Positions 35,253 through 43,944 of a stretch of DNA of 48,491 nt are shown here, in pieces (within the stretch, counting starts at the first letter, position 1; each line of letters begins with the position of its first letter). The notes under the pieces are model-generated. The model did no database searches and was not told the DNA's origin. It saw nothing but the letters and a program-made list of their open reading frames with translations. A program made the translations under genes and the position numbers. The stretch is from contig JALGVI010000043.1 in the NCBI GenBank assembly GCA_029838215.1, forward strand, positions 1 to 48,491. The letters are read 5' to 3'. This DNA comes from Candidatus Helarchaeota archaeon. GTDB lineage: Archaea; Asgardarchaeota; Lokiarchaeia; Helarchaeales; RDOG01.

Positions 35253-35873
35253 TTGAAAAATATACAAGATCAATTAAAGAACATTTTTGAGGCTTTAGAC
35301 ATTGATTATTCCAATAAAATTACCAGTACAAGATTACCTGATGATTTGGAAAGAGTTTTACCATCCGTCCTTGCAAGACTCAGAGAGGTAAGCAACGAGT
35401 CAAAATTGATAAAAAAATCAGGAATGATAAGAGACTTTGAACTACAAAAATTGATAAATTCTCTCATTTTGATCGGTCAATTATTGCTCAAAGATTTTCG
35501 CAAGTATTACAAGCAGTTATTTTATTTCATAAAAATATACTGGTATATAGAATCCATTTTTATTCGACATAAAATGATGTCAAATCCCTTGTACTCTGCA
35601 AACATCGCAAATTATAATTGGATAATTGATGAGGAAATTCTGAAACTCCTTGAATTAATCCATTCGAAAGGAAAAGTTTCCATTTTTGATGAGAAATACA
35701 AGTATCTCACATCAAGCAAGAAAGAGATGCTCGAGAATCTTTCATTGATCGTGATAGACGATGACGAAATTAGTCTAACAGATTTAAGCAAAGCAATTCT
35801 CGAATCGTATCGGGTATTGGACTTTTATTATTATTTTTCAGGAGATTTCATCGAGGATATTTTATCTGCGTAA
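35253..35873 (+). CDS. Helical protein, unknown function
   Basis: A 206-residue helical protein with an aromatic-rich middle (RKYYKQLFYFIKIYWYIES) and a C-terminal segment with ISLTDLSKAILESY. TTG at 35253 is the only start codon in its open stretch, and there is no clear ribosome site. It follows the coiled-coil gene by 47 bases, completing a three-gene same-strand cluster. Its last 43 bases overlap the convergent Cys-rich gene. No family is recognised. Confidence 0.5.
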   Translation: MKNIQDQLKNIFEALDIDYSNKITSTRLPDDLERVLPSVLARLREVSNESKLIKKSGMIRDFELQKLINSLILIGQLLLKDFRKYYKQLFYFIKIYWYIESIFIRHKMMSNPLYSANIANYNWIIDEEILKLLELIHSKGKVSIFDEKYKYLTSSKKEMLENLSLIVIDDDEISLTDLSKAILESYRVLDFYYYFSGDFIEDILSA

Positions 35874-36049
35874 TCTTTCAGCACGTTTTTATTGTGTGGA
35901 CACGATCGCACGGAGCATTTGTTTTCTTTCAAATATATGTTCTTGCAGCAATCATCGCAAATGACATCACGATTGGATTTTCGCACTTCACATAAGTGAA
36001 TATTCATTTTCTCTTTGCCGCAACAAAAACAAATCATGCCTTTTCCCAT
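35831..36049 (-). CDS. Small Cys-rich zinc-finger-like protein
   Basis: A 72-residue protein with eight Cys: Cys7, Cys9, Cys10 near the start, Cys20, Cys31, Cys34, Cys35, then Cys45 and Cys50. Pairs such as CxxC with a following CxxxxC suggest a treble-clef or double zinc site. A strong ribosome site (GGAGAG) precedes ATG 36049. It overlaps the 3' end of the convergent helical gene by 43 bases. The 275-base gap to the chelatase gene has no convincing gene. Confidence 0.58.
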   Translation of the reverse strand: MGKGMICFCCGKEKMNIHLCEVRKSNRDVICDDCCKNIYLKENKCSVRSCPHNKNVLKDYADKISSMKSPEK

Positions 36050-36324
36050 GAAATCTCTCCTGCCTTTTTTAGCATTCTTTATCGAAGCATGCTTTAGAAT
36101 TGGTCAACAGATTATTTTGAAATTTTGGTGCTCTTTGATGAATAAATTTTTCATCTCTTTTAAGTATTTGAGCCATATCACGATGGATTTTTTCACGAAG
36201 CCTTAAAACTCAGATTTCAGAAAAAAATAATAAAAGAGAAAAATTCTTTTGAATATCTGACTCATATTTGATCTCTTGTAAGGCAAAAAATGAATAAAAA
36301 TTCAGGCTTATTGAGGTAAAAATA

Positions 36325-38616
36325 GTGCAAAGAATGGTATACCCGTTTACAGCAATTGTAGCACAGGATAAGATGAAATTAGCACTTGTTCTTAACGTGA
36401 TTAATCCTTTAATTGGCGGTGTTCTCATTCGTGGAGAACGTGGAACAGGTAAATCAACAGCCGTGCGAGCTCTTGCGGAATTATTGCCCGAAATTCAAGT
36501 TGTTGAGGGTTGTAAGTTCAATTGCGATCCATGTGGCCCGATCGAGAAAATGTGTTCGATTTGCCAAGAGAAAGTCCAAAACAATGAAATTTGTGGCATT
36601 CCCAAAAAAATGACCGTTGTTGAAATTCCGCTTTCTGCCACTGAAGACAAGGTTGTTGGATCGCTTGACATTGAAAAGGCGATCCGAGATGGACTGAAAG
36701 CGTTGGAACCCGGATTGTTGGCTGCTGCGAATCGAAATATTCTATACGTTGATGAGATCAATCTCTTGAGCGATCACATTATTGATGATTTATTGGATTG
36801 TGCGGCGTTCGGAATAAACCTCATTGAGAGAGAAGGCATTTCCTTATCGCATCCATCAAAATTCATCCTTGTGGGAAGTTGCAATCCTGAAGAAGGTGAA
36901 TTACGACCCCAAATCTTGGATAGGCTTGGACTTTGTATAGATATTTCTTGCTTGAATGATTTTAATCAACGCCTTCAGATTCTTAGACGCGTGGAGGAAT
37001 TTGATCAGGACCCCGAAGGATTCATCAGCAAGTTCGACGAAAAGGAACAAAGCTTGCAGAAAAAGATTTTGAATGCTTTGAAAATAATGAATGAAGGCGT
37101 CAAGCTTTCGGTTTACTTGATGACTGTTGTCATTCAGATGTGCATTCTCTTGAAAGTTCCCACTCATCGTGGTGAAATTACCATTAATAGGTGTGCAAAG
37201 GCTCTTGCGGCTTTCGATGGCAGAAAAGAAGTCAATAAGGCAGACATTTTGACTGCAGCTCAACTTGCGTTGGCACACCGAATTGCTCAGCAAGGACTTT
37301 CACAAGAGGACGTGGAAAAGCTCATCTCTGATGCCTTCAAAAAGGCACTTGCAATGGCTAAAGAGAAAATGGAACAAGAAGAAGATGGTTCAAAAGACTC
37401 TTTAGATGGGAACGAAGAAGACGGCGAAAAAAAAAAACTAGATGACCAACAGGGTTCACAAGAAGAACAAGCACAGCAACAGGGTAACGAACAGACTCAA
37501 GCTGGTGCAGACGATTTCGAAATCAACTGGCAAGATGCCCCAAGTTTTGATGATGCTCCCGAAGGCGACCAAGAGGTGAATTCAGATCTCGTGCAGGGAA
37601 CGGAACCCGGTCACGACGGCTATCCCTTCCAAAAAGAGGATTATCAACCAAAACTCGATAAGTCAGACAATTTAGCGGATTATATCAGATATCCAGACAT
37701 CGTCAAAGTCTTAGATTTTGGACAAAAGCGCTTTTCCAAAGCTGATCGTGGACCATTACTAGGAAAAAGATTGCGGAAACAGGGTAACATCAATAAAGGG
37801 CGATACATTACCTATAAAATTCCGAAAGATAAATCAAAAAGCATTGCATTTGATGCGACTATCCGAGCAGCAGCACCATATCAAAGACAAAGGACGAATT
37901 CAGACTTGGCAATAAAGTTGCAGCTACAAGATGTCCGGGAGAAAGTTTTTGAATATCAAGCTCCACTTTCCATCGTGTTCGTGCTTGATGCATCAGGTTC
38001 AATGTTTCGAATGCTGAAGCAAATGAAGGATGTCATTCTGAATTTACACGAATCAGCGTATAAACATCGGGATCGTGTCGGTCTCGTGACGTTTCAAGGT
38101 TATGATGCAATCATTTTACAACAACCCACGGTAAACCTGAACCTCGTGTTAGATCGGCTCTCATTCGTTCAATCAGATTCATGGACGCCTCTTGCATCGG
38201 GTCTCATAAAAGGCATGGAAATCTTAAAACAAGAACAAAATCGCAATCCTGACATCATTCCCGTTTTAGTAGTTCTCACGGATGGAGGTGCAAACGTTCC
38301 TATAAGTTCAATCCCCCCTCCTCCTTTCCACAATTTCCAATATTACAAGATGCTTGAAGATGAAATCACGCAAATTGCAATCGAATTGAAGAACAATGAT
38401 ATCTACACGGTCGTGCTTTGGCCAGAAAATGCGGGAATGCGGGGTCCTCGTCACAAGCGGATCGCACTTTCCATTGCAGAACAATCTGAAGGTGTATTTT
38501 ATCAAATTCGACAAGGTGCTAAACTCGCCGACATCTTCAGCAGGTCCGCCTTTAGTTCTTGGAGGACGAGAAGACCTAATCAAACACCCATTCGAGCAGG
38601 ACATTTCCAGAAGTAA
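36325..38616 (+). CDS. Fused ChlI/ChlD-type magnesium/cobalt chelatase-like AAA+ and vWA protein
   Basis: A 763-residue fusion of the ATPase (I) and integrin-like (D) subunits of metal chelatases. Walker A is GERGTGKS (37-44), and a Cys cluster (C63, C67, C70, C77, C80) follows. Sensor and arginine-finger segments include [12 protein letters not shown] and [17 protein letters not shown]. An acidic, Gln-rich linker runs about 350-430. The C-terminal vWA domain holds the MIDAS motif DASGSM (Asp555, Ser557, Ser559) and LTDGG. In archaea such fusions insert Co2+ or Mg2+ with a CobN/ChlH-type partner, which is not encoded here. The B12-dependent mutase fits a need for cobalamin. GTG at 36325 has GAGGT seven bases upstream. 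Confidence 0.84.
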   Translation: MQRMVYPFTAIVAQDKMKLALVLNVINPLIGGVLIRGERGTGKSTAVRALAELLPEIQVVEGCKFNCDPCGPIEKMCSICQEKVQNNEICGIPKKMTVVEIPLSATEDKVVGSLDIEKAIRDGLKALEPGLLAAANRNILYVDEINLLSDHIIDDLLDCAAFGINLIEREGISLSHPSKFILVGSCNPEEGELRPQILDRLGLCIDISCLNDFNQRLQILRRVEEFDQDPEGFISKFDEKEQSLQKKILNALKIMNEGVKLSVYLMTVVIQMCILLKVPTHRGEITINRCAKALAAFDGRKEVNKADILTAAQLALAHRIAQQGLSQEDVEKLISDAFKKALAMAKEKMEQEEDGSKDSLDGNEEDGEKKKLDDQQGSQEEQAQQQGNEQTQAGADDFEINWQDAPSFDDAPEGDQEVNSDLVQGTEPGHDGYPFQKEDYQPKLDKSDNLADYIRYPDIVKVLDFGQKRFSKADRGPLLGKRLRKQGNINKGRYITYKIPKDKSKSIAFDATIRAAAPYQRQRTNSDLAIKLQLQDVREKVFEYQAPLSIVFVLDASGSMFRMLKQMKDVILNLHESAYKHRDRVGLVTFQGYDAIILQQPTVNLNLVLDRLSFVQSDSWTPLASGLIKGMEILKQEQNRNPDIIPVLVVLTDGGANVPISSIPPPPFHNFQYYKMLEDEITQIAIELKNNDIYTVVLWPENAGMRGPRHKRIALSIAEQSEGVFYQIRQGAKLADIFSRSAFSSWRTRRPNQTPIRAGHFQK

Positions 38617-38658
38617 AACTTATAATTAAACAATCTTTAATAAGTGAGGAGGCTTGAA

Positions 38659-39291
38659 ATGCCATTTCTTACCGATGAAGAAGGTAAAATGCTCCTGCGA
38701 CTTGCTCGACGAGTAGTTGAGAAAGCCGTTCACGAGGGACGCCCCGTGAGTGTTAATGTCCCTGAGGATTTTACCGATAAATTAAAAACAGTAGAAGCAG
38801 GAGTTTTTGTAACTCTTAGAAAACATGAAGGTAGAGAGAAGCAACTTCGGGGTTGCATCGGACGCATAACTGGAGTCAAGCTCGCTCAAGCCACGATTGA
38901 TTCTGCCATTGATTCTCCCCTTCACGATCCACGGTTTCCTACCGTTAGACCGGGTGAATTAAACAACATTACCGTTGAGATTTCCGTTCTCACGCCACCC
39001 GAACTCGTGAAAGTGGATGACGTGGAAGATTACCCCAAGAAAATAAAAGTTGGAAGGGATGGCTTGATCATTCAACAGGGACTCAGCCGCGGACTCCTTC
39101 TACCTCAAGTACCGGTTGAACAAGACCCACCGTGGACGGAAAAAGAATTTTTGGAGTGGACTTGTTGGAAAGCCCACTTACCGCGAAATGCATGGCGTGA
39201 TCCCGCTACTGAAATATATCGGTTTGAAGCCGAAATTTTTGAAGAGCTCGAGCCCAATGGCGAGATAATTAGGAAAACCATCAACGATTAA
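38659..39291 (+). CDS. AMMECR1-domain protein
   Basis: A 210-residue AMMECR1 family protein with the invariant LRGCIG (63-68), PLHDPRFP, ISVLTPPE, GLLLPQV and TCWKAHLP segments. The family is conserved in archaea and eukaryotes; it is often linked to MEMO-type partners, and no reaction is established. ATG 38659 is chosen over the in-frame GTG 38644 because GAGGAGG (38646-38652) is placed six bases before it. It follows the chelatase gene by 42 bases on the same strand. Confidence 0.9.
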   Translation: MPFLTDEEGKMLLRLARRVVEKAVHEGRPVSVNVPEDFTDKLKTVEAGVFVTLRKHEGREKQLRGCIGRITGVKLAQATIDSAIDSPLHDPRFPTVRPGELNNITVEISVLTPPELVKVDDVEDYPKKIKVGRDGLIIQQGLSRGLLLPQVPVEQDPPWTEKEFLEWTCWKAHLPRNAWRDPATEIYRFEAEIFEELEPNGEIIRKTIND

Positions 39292-39314
39292 ACTCAACAC
39301 TCATCTACCTTTTC

Positions 39315-40439
39315 TTAGAATAATTTTAGATCTCGATTTGTTTCTTTCGCAACTTTAAATGCTAATTGCGGAAGATCCTTGTAAATTTCCTCTCTTTCTT
39401 GTCGAATCAATTCAATGACATCAGAAGGACAGTTTACCACGCAGACTCCACAACCCATGCACTTTCCTTGGTCAATTTCAGGTCCACTTTCATTTAGAGT
39501 TATCGCATTAAAATTGCATTTTTCGACGCACGTTTCGCATTGAATGCAATCAGTGATGTTCTTCACGTTTGCAAGATAGTTTGCGGCAGCCACGGCTCGT
39601 GGGTTATCCCACTTCGTGATTCCGCCAAGCAAGTTGCAGCAACAAGCACAACAACTGCAAATGAGCGTGTGGTGACCATCTCTGAAGTTTTCGGTTGTAT
39701 GGACCAAGCCAAGGTCTCGAAATTCTGAGACCAACTTCTTGGCTTCTTCCTTATCAATTTCCCGTGCCAGTCCGCGATCGATGAAATATCTCGCTCCTTG
39801 ATTGAGTCCCAGGCAAGTCTCTAAAGGATGGTCGCATTTTCTATTTCCAAAAAATTCGTACCGCATCCTGCAAAGACAGTTCTGCAGGCTAATTGTCTGC
39901 GCACTTTCTATGATTTTAAGGACATCTTCATGTGCCAGAATTTGATGTGAAACGGTTACGGATTCACGAACAGGAATTACTCTTGAAAGAGGCGTGTCCG
40001 GAGAGCCCTCGAAATTTCGATACCATTCTTCATCAACCATGAACTTATAACTTAATGTAGCCAATTTTTTTGCTTTTTCTTCCGGATACTTAAAGTAACT
40101 CAAGGTTGGAACGTCAAAAAGCATGAATGGAGCATGAATTGCATATCTTCTTGTCTTTGAGCCGATCCGCATCACGCAATCATTCTTGAAAAGACGCTCT
40201 AGTATCTCGGTGGCTTCCTCTTCGGATTTTTTAATTTTTTTAGCAAATTTCCGTGCAGTCATCGTGCTGGGAAATACGTTCAACTCCGCCAGATATTTCA
40301 CATCTTCAGGTGGGATGAGCACGCGTAAATATTCCATCCACGTGTCGCTAACGTTTCCTTGAGTTCCAATCTTGGACAATCCTTGAATGGAGGCATCTAG
40401 TTTCTTTGCTATTATCTCATAATATTTTTCATTTTCCAT
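39315..40439 (-). CDS. Ferredoxin-like 4Fe-4S protein with Cys-rich domain
   Basis: A 374-residue protein. The N-terminal part suggests a winged helix (about 50-90: MTARKFAKKIKKSEEEATEI). The middle has a Cys-rich region (CLCRMRYEFFGNRKCDHPLE, GHHTLICSCCACCC). The C-terminus has two ferredoxin motifs, CIQCETCVEKC and CMGCGVCVVNC, for two 4Fe-4S clusters. This type is common in anaerobic archaea and Desulfobacteria; its electron partner is unknown. ATG 40439 has AGGTGAT three bases upstream. A start at 40481 would overlap the VTT gene by 26 bases and is less likely. It lies 16 bases downstream of the VTT gene. Confidence 0.82.
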   Translation of the reverse strand: MENEKYYEIIAKKLDASIQGLSKIGTQGNVSDTWMEYLRVLIPPEDVKYLAELNVFPSTMTARKFAKKIKKSEEEATEILERLFKNDCVMRIGSKTRRYAIHAPFMLFDVPTLSYFKYPEEKAKKLATLSYKFMVDEEWYRNFEGSPDTPLSRVIPVRESVTVSHQILAHEDVLKIIESAQTISLQNCLCRMRYEFFGNRKCDHPLETCLGLNQGARYFIDRGLAREIDKEEAKKLVSEFRDLGLVHTTENFRDGHHTLICSCCACCCNLLGGITKWDNPRAVAAANYLANVKNITDCIQCETCVEKCNFNAITLNESGPEIDQGKCMGCGVCVVNCPSDVIELIRQEREEIYKDLPQLAFKVAKETNRDLKLF

Positions 40440-40455
40440 GAAATCACCTATTTTC

Positions 40456-41250
40456 TCATTCTTCCATTTCTTCGATTCCATATTTTTCCTTTAGAAATCT
40501 TTTATAATCGATCTTGAACATCGCCCAAACGATAACGATAGTGATGGCAAAGATCAAGCTCATTTCCACCCATGCAAATGGACCTGGTTCTGTTGAGCCG
40601 CCTCCAAATAGTGCTTCCAAAATCGGTCCTATAACGGGAATGAGTTCCCATGGGAAAAATACACCAACGGCACCAAGACAAGCCATCAATGCCATTAACG
40701 TGAGTTTTCCTAAAAACATAGAAATGACAGTTTTCGACATGCTAAATCCTGCCAATCCCAGAGGAATCGTGACCATATCATCATTTAAAGGAGTCGCACC
40801 AAAGATGTATAATAAGAACATCATCAAATATGGGCGTTTTTCAGCCAATAATTTAATATCTTCGATCTTTTCAATGTTTTTAGTTCGTAATGCTTCTCGG
40901 CTTCCGCGTCCAACTAAATATCCTACAATTTCACCGACGACACATCCTGCAGCGGCAACCAAGGCGGTCAACCACCAAAATGGCACGAAAGCAGCTGCAA
41001 CGGGGATCAAGATGAACGAATACGGCGTGGGAAGGGGCAACAAATTTCCAATAACACACACGATAAAAACTATTAATAAAGCCATTCCCAAAGGCGTGGT
41101 TGCTTGGATCAACGTGCCCCAAAATGCAAGTGAAAAAAGATGTCCAATATTAATTCCCATTAGGTCAAATACAAGTAAAATAATGGATAAAATTAGAACT
41201 GCAGCGAGACCAATGATCAAAAACCAATCTACCTTCTCTATTTTCACCAT
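40456..41250 (-). CDS. VTT/DedA (SNARE-associated) family membrane protein
   Basis: A 264-residue membrane protein with about six helices. The VTT-domain landmarks are a helix-loop with PLPTPYSFILIPVAAAFVPF, then AAAGCVVGEIVGYLVGRGSRE, and later GATPLNDDMVTIPLGLAGFS. The family (DedA, TMEM41, VMP1 and relatives) includes lipid scramblases and transporters. It is the leading gene of a two-gene leftward unit with the ferredoxin-like gene. The 165-base gap to the divergent UGA-containing gene carries a TATA-like box and a dyad. Confidence 0.8.
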   Translation of the reverse strand: MVKIEKVDWFLIIGLAAVLILSIILLVFDLMGINIGHLFSLAFWGTLIQATTPLGMALLIVFIVCVIGNLLPLPTPYSFILIPVAAAFVPFWWLTALVAAAGCVVGEIVGYLVGRGSREALRTKNIEKIEDIKLLAEKRPYLMMFLLYIFGATPLNDDMVTIPLGLAGFSMSKTVISMFLGKLTLMALMACLGAVGVFFPWELIPVIGPILEALFGGGSTEPGPFAWVEMSLIFAITIVIVWAMFKIDYKRFLKEKYGIEEMEE

Positions 41251-41320
41251 TCAATTCAACTCGTGTAAGTTCTTTCACGTGAGTTTTAGAATTATTAATT
41301 ATTTATGATGAGATTAAAAT

Positions 41321-41368
41321 TATTTATATGAAGTTAAATTTCATTTTAGCTTTTGATGACAGTGTCAT
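41321..41368. promoter_or_regulatory. TATA-like box and perfect dyad before the UGA-containing gene
   Basis: A TATA-like TATTTATATG lies at 41321-41330. A perfect dyad ATGACA-G-TGTCAT follows at 41356-41368, about where transcription would start and 47 bases before the ATG at 41416. Such placement suits a repressor. The dyad is seen in the sequence; function is inferred. Confidence 0.42.
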
Positions 41369-41415
41369 GTCGTGAAAAATAAATTATTCGTATGGTATTA
41401 AAGAAGTGAATCAAC

Positions 41416-41748
41416 ATGAAATCCATCCACCTATCCGTGCTTGAACCCAAGATCGTCAAGCTTCTGTCTGACGAATTGGTATTGCAGGTAGATGATGAGG
41501 CAACATTATTTGACATCATTGCTCAGGCAGATAAAATCCTTACTGAGAAAAATGACGGCGATTTTCCCATAACCAAGATAAAGTGCCTGTTACAGTTGTT
41601 TTGGAATCCGATCTCTGAGGAGTTCTATGGAGACATTGCCTTGGAATCTCGAGATGCAGAAAACAATTGGCTCAGGTTGCGAAAATTTCCTTACATGAAG
41701 ATTCCTGATGGAAGTCGATTTGTTCTCGTGCCTGATGCTGGATGTTGA
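41416..41748 (+). CDS. Small beta-grasp-like protein, candidate selenoprotein with tandem UGA codons
   Basis: The plain frame is 110 codons and ends with Gly-Cys followed by TGA at 41746. Secondary structure reads as a ubiquitin/MoaD-like beta-grasp: strand (KSIHLSVLE), strand-helix (ELVLQVDDEATLFDIIAQAD), strands (KIKCLLQLFWNP, EFYGDIALES) and a last strand (PDGSRFVLVPDAGC). The C-terminal Gly-Cys sits where MoaD/ThiS-type proteins have Gly-Gly. A second TGA follows at 41749, and then the same frame is open for a protein-like 34 codons (see next entry). No other known selenoprotein motif is apparent. Confidence is for the 110-codon gene. Confidence 0.55.
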   Translation: MKSIHLSVLEPKIVKLLSDELVLQVDDEATLFDIIAQADKILTEKNDGDFPITKIKCLLQLFWNPISEEFYGDIALESRDAENNWLRLRKFPYMKIPDGSRFVLVPDAGC

Positions 41749-41856
41749 TGAGACCCGTTTGAGGATAGAATATCTTACGATGAATTTCTCAAGGGTCTTG
41801 AGAAAAGGTTTGGACCGGAACATCCTATTGTCCTGCAATATAAGAAACTCGAATGA
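41749..41856 (+). other. In-frame coding-like extension beyond tandem TGA codons
   Basis: After TGA-TGA (41746-41751) the frame continues 34 codons without TAA or TAG: DPFEDRISYDEFLKGLEKRF, then GPEHPIVLQYKKLE, ending at TGA 41854-41856. It contains no ATG, GTG or TTG in frame, so it cannot be a separate gene. Translation would need readthrough of both UGA codons, as selenocysteine, or the gene has decayed. All stops in this frame up to 41922 are TGA (a third at 41854), with TAA only at 41923. The stretch past 41857 (VHLVNHGKMDDEGVAPHIFL) is also open but overlaps the hairpin below. Confidence 0.5.
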
Positions 41857-41888
41857 GTCCATCTTGTAAACCATGGGAAGATGGATGA
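41853..41888 (+). promoter_or_regulatory. Candidate SECIS element resembling the eukaryotic form
   Basis: Beginning at the final TGA, ATGA (41853-41856) is followed by a stem TCCATCTT (41858-41865) that pairs perfectly with AAGATGGA (41878-41885); G41857 and T41886 add a G-U pair. The apical loop (GTAAACCATGGG) holds AA 11 bases after ATGA, and GA (41887-41888) follows the 3' arm. This matches the eukaryotic SECIS plan: an ATGA/GA quartet, a 9-12 bp helix, and an unpaired AA 10-13 bases on. Lokiarchaeal selenocysteine systems with eukaryote-like SECIS elements are established knowledge. Chance similarity cannot be excluded without folding and comparative data. Confidence 0.45.
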
Positions 41889-41892
41889 CGAG

Positions 41893-41922
41893 GGGGTTGC
41901 TCCCCATATTTTCTTAATTTTC
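41893..41922 (+). terminator. Hairpin with T-rich tail
   Basis: GGGG-TTGCT-CCCC (41893-41905) is a compact GC stem-loop followed by a T-rich stretch (ATTTTCTTAATTTTC). It is a reasonable transcription terminator for the UGA-containing gene. Confidence 0.4.
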
Positions 41923-42002
41923 TAAAAAACTTTTAAATGCAAGTTTGACTCATTAAATTCTATATTGAGTTCCAAAGGCAATTTCAAAAATGGTGCGTCA
42001 TC

Positions 42003-43301
42003 ATGGGAAAAATACGAATGATCTTATATGGATTTATCATATTTTTAATTTATTACTTGATTTATCAATTTTATCCTCGATATATCTTTGCATCACCGCT
42101 GGATTACGTAAACCAGTTAGATCTTTTTCTTCTGGGGCGAAATATTTTTTTCCTACCTTTCTTCATCTTGAGTTTATTTCTGTTTATAATGTTTCCTGTC
42201 GCTTGGGGTATTTATTTCCTTTCTTCTTTTGGTAAGATCAAGCTTCCAAAGGGTTCTGAAGACTTTTATCCTTCCATTTCAATCATCATTCCTGCTCTTA
42301 ATGAAGAAGCTGTAATTGGAGATTCGCTCGAATCTTTATTGGAGACAAATTATCCAAAGGACAAATTAGAATTAATCATAGTAGCAAGTAATTCAACTGA
42401 TAGGACAGTTGAGATTTGTGAAAAATATCAGGATAAAATACCCATGAAAATTCTCACTAAATCGCTTCCCATTAAGGGTAAGCCTGCTGCCTTAAATCAT
42501 GCAATAACGGAAGCTTCTCACGACATTCTTGCATTCTATGATGCAGACCTTGAAATGGAACCAGATACTTTACATTTTCTCGTGCGACCATTGTTCAATG
42601 AGAACGTTCACGCCGCAGTTGGAAACATACGACCTTCAAACTGGAATGTCAATTGGATGACAAAGACCATCGCACTTGAATACACGAATCATTCAGGAGC
42701 TGGGATTTTCACGGAAATAAGAAATAAAATCGGTTTGAGTGCGTTGATCTTAGGTCGCAATTGGTGTATTAGAAAGGATTCCTTAAAAAAGGTCGGCGGG
42801 TTCGATGAGAATTGTTTGACTGAAGACTTAAACCTATCTTATCGACTCATGGCAGAAAGCATGAAAATTGCTTTTTCCCCTAAAGCAGTCATTTCAGAAA
42901 AAGTTCCCACGACATTCAAGTCTTTTAAGCAACAACGAGAGCGCTGGATTGGAGGATACGTTCAGAACGTGACTGAAGAAATGGAAGTTCCTAAAAAAGA
43001 GGTCATTCCAAACATGATAATGATAACGCAATTCCAGCCAATGGTGGATTTTTCCATATTTCTCTTGATTGCATCGTTAATTTTTCTTTTTATTTTCAAT
43101 CAAGTCTTTTTATTCATGTGGTTCCTCATTCCATCACTTTGCATGACGGGCGTGATCTTAAATGGCATTCGAAAATACGGGCAAAAGAGGTTTGGCTTGA
43201 TCCTGTATTATCCCACGGCAATTTTCTTGAATACTTTCATGCTTTCATTACAATTCAAGAGGAAAAAGACGACAGAATGGGAGAAAACCATTCTAGAATA
43301 A
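42003..43301 (+). CDS. Membrane-bound family 2 glycosyltransferase
   Basis: A 432-residue processive-type GT2. One N-terminal helix (about 8-23), a hydrophobic pair (about 46-76), then the catalytic domain with PALNEEAVI, KPAALNHAI, FYDADLEM (DAD at 180-182), CLTED (273-275) and QQRERW (310-315). Three more helices end the protein. The DAD-TED-QxxRW order matches cellulose/hyaluronan synthase-like enzymes that extend a polysaccharide or glycolipid at the membrane from a nucleotide sugar. The product is unknown. Glycan building for the surface is plausible given the sequon-rich surface protein, but no direct link is seen. Start ATG 42003. Confidence 0.87.
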   Translation: MGKIRMILYGFIIFLIYYLIYQFYPRYIFASPLDYVNQLDLFLLGRNIFFLPFFILSLFLFIMFPVAWGIYFLSSFGKIKLPKGSEDFYPSISIIIPALNEEAVIGDSLESLLETNYPKDKLELIIVASNSTDRTVEICEKYQDKIPMKILTKSLPIKGKPAALNHAITEASHDILAFYDADLEMEPDTLHFLVRPLFNENVHAAVGNIRPSNWNVNWMTKTIALEYTNHSGAGIFTEIRNKIGLSALILGRNWCIRKDSLKKVGGFDENCLTEDLNLSYRLMAESMKIAFSPKAVISEKVPTTFKSFKQQRERWIGGYVQNVTEEMEVPKKEVIPNMIMITQFQPMVDFSIFLLIASLIFLFIFNQVFLFMWFLIPSLCMTGVILNGIRKYGQKRFGLILYYPTAIFLNTFMLSLQFKRKKTTEWEKTILE

Positions 43302-43308
43302 TTTTTTT

Positions 43309-43935
43309 TCAATAAACACCTGCCACTTGTTCCGCGAACATCAAGGATTGCTGAATATGGTCATTTCCATTCTTGACTGTTTGCATGTGACCTGGACAAA
43401 GCCATTCCACGTCTAATTTCGCCAGTCTTTTAATTGAAGCTACGAGTTTTTGGATGCTTCCACCGGGCATGTCAGTCCTACCGATGCTTCCAAAACTAAA
43501 CACGCAATCACCTGAGAAAAGAACTTTTCGCTCTGGGTCATAAAAACAAATATCAAAAGGAGTATGACCTGGTGTATGGATGACTTCCAATTTTAGATCA
43601 TCGACTGCCGTGATCACGTCCCCATCTTTCAACAGAATCAATTTATTTCCAAAATTGGAATAGCGATTCTCCAGTTTTTCATAGACCAGCACTTCAGCAT
43701 CAAATTCCTTCTGAAAACGGTCCAAGTTTCCAGAGTGATCGGGATGCGGATGAGTCAGTGCTATTTTTTCAATTTTCACGTCATATTTTTTCAAGTGCTC
43801 GATAATTCGATCGGCTCCGGCAGGATCATATCCCGTGTCAATGAGAATCTTCTTTCCGTACACGTAAATATTCGAGTTAAATCCGGGTAATTCAAAATGA
43901 TACACTTCAGGAATTAAATAAGAAATAATGACCAC
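43309..43935 (-). CDS. MBL-fold (glyoxalase II-like) hydrolase
   Basis: A 208-residue metallo-beta-lactamase fold enzyme. THPHPDHSG (61-69) holds the HxHxDH zinc site, with further metal ligands in TPGHTPFD, FSGDCVF and CPGHMQ. These resemble glyoxalase II or small thioester hydrolases, but a specific thiol or substrate is not identified. The frame begins with GTG 43935. It is convergent with the glycosyltransferase gene, seven bases apart, and follows the small 90-residue gene on the same strand by nine bases. Confidence 0.83.
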   Translation of the reverse strand: MVIISYLIPEVYHFELPGFNSNIYVYGKKILIDTGYDPAGADRIIEHLKKYDVKIEKIALTHPHPDHSGNLDRFQKEFDAEVLVYEKLENRYSNFGNKLILLKDGDVITAVDDLKLEVIHTPGHTPFDICFYDPERKVLFSGDCVFSFGSIGRTDMPGGSIQKLVASIKRLAKLDVEWLCPGHMQTVKNGNDHIQQSLMFAEQVAGVY

Positions 43936-43944
43936 CTATTTTCA

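Noticed and set aside
36069..36176. 35-codon minus-strand frame beginning MAQILKRDEK
   Set aside because: Protein-like but very short, no ribosome site or motif; kept only as a possible remnant upstream of the Cys-rich gene.
40514..41308. 264-codon plus-strand frame over the VTT/DedA gene
   Set aside because: It is antisense to a well-supported membrane protein; long antisense frames are expected from its codon bias.
41857..41925. Continuation of the UGA frame past the third TGA
   Set aside because: It overlaps the SECIS-like stem and is only 22 codons, so the third TGA is taken as the stop, though a third Sec cannot be excluded.
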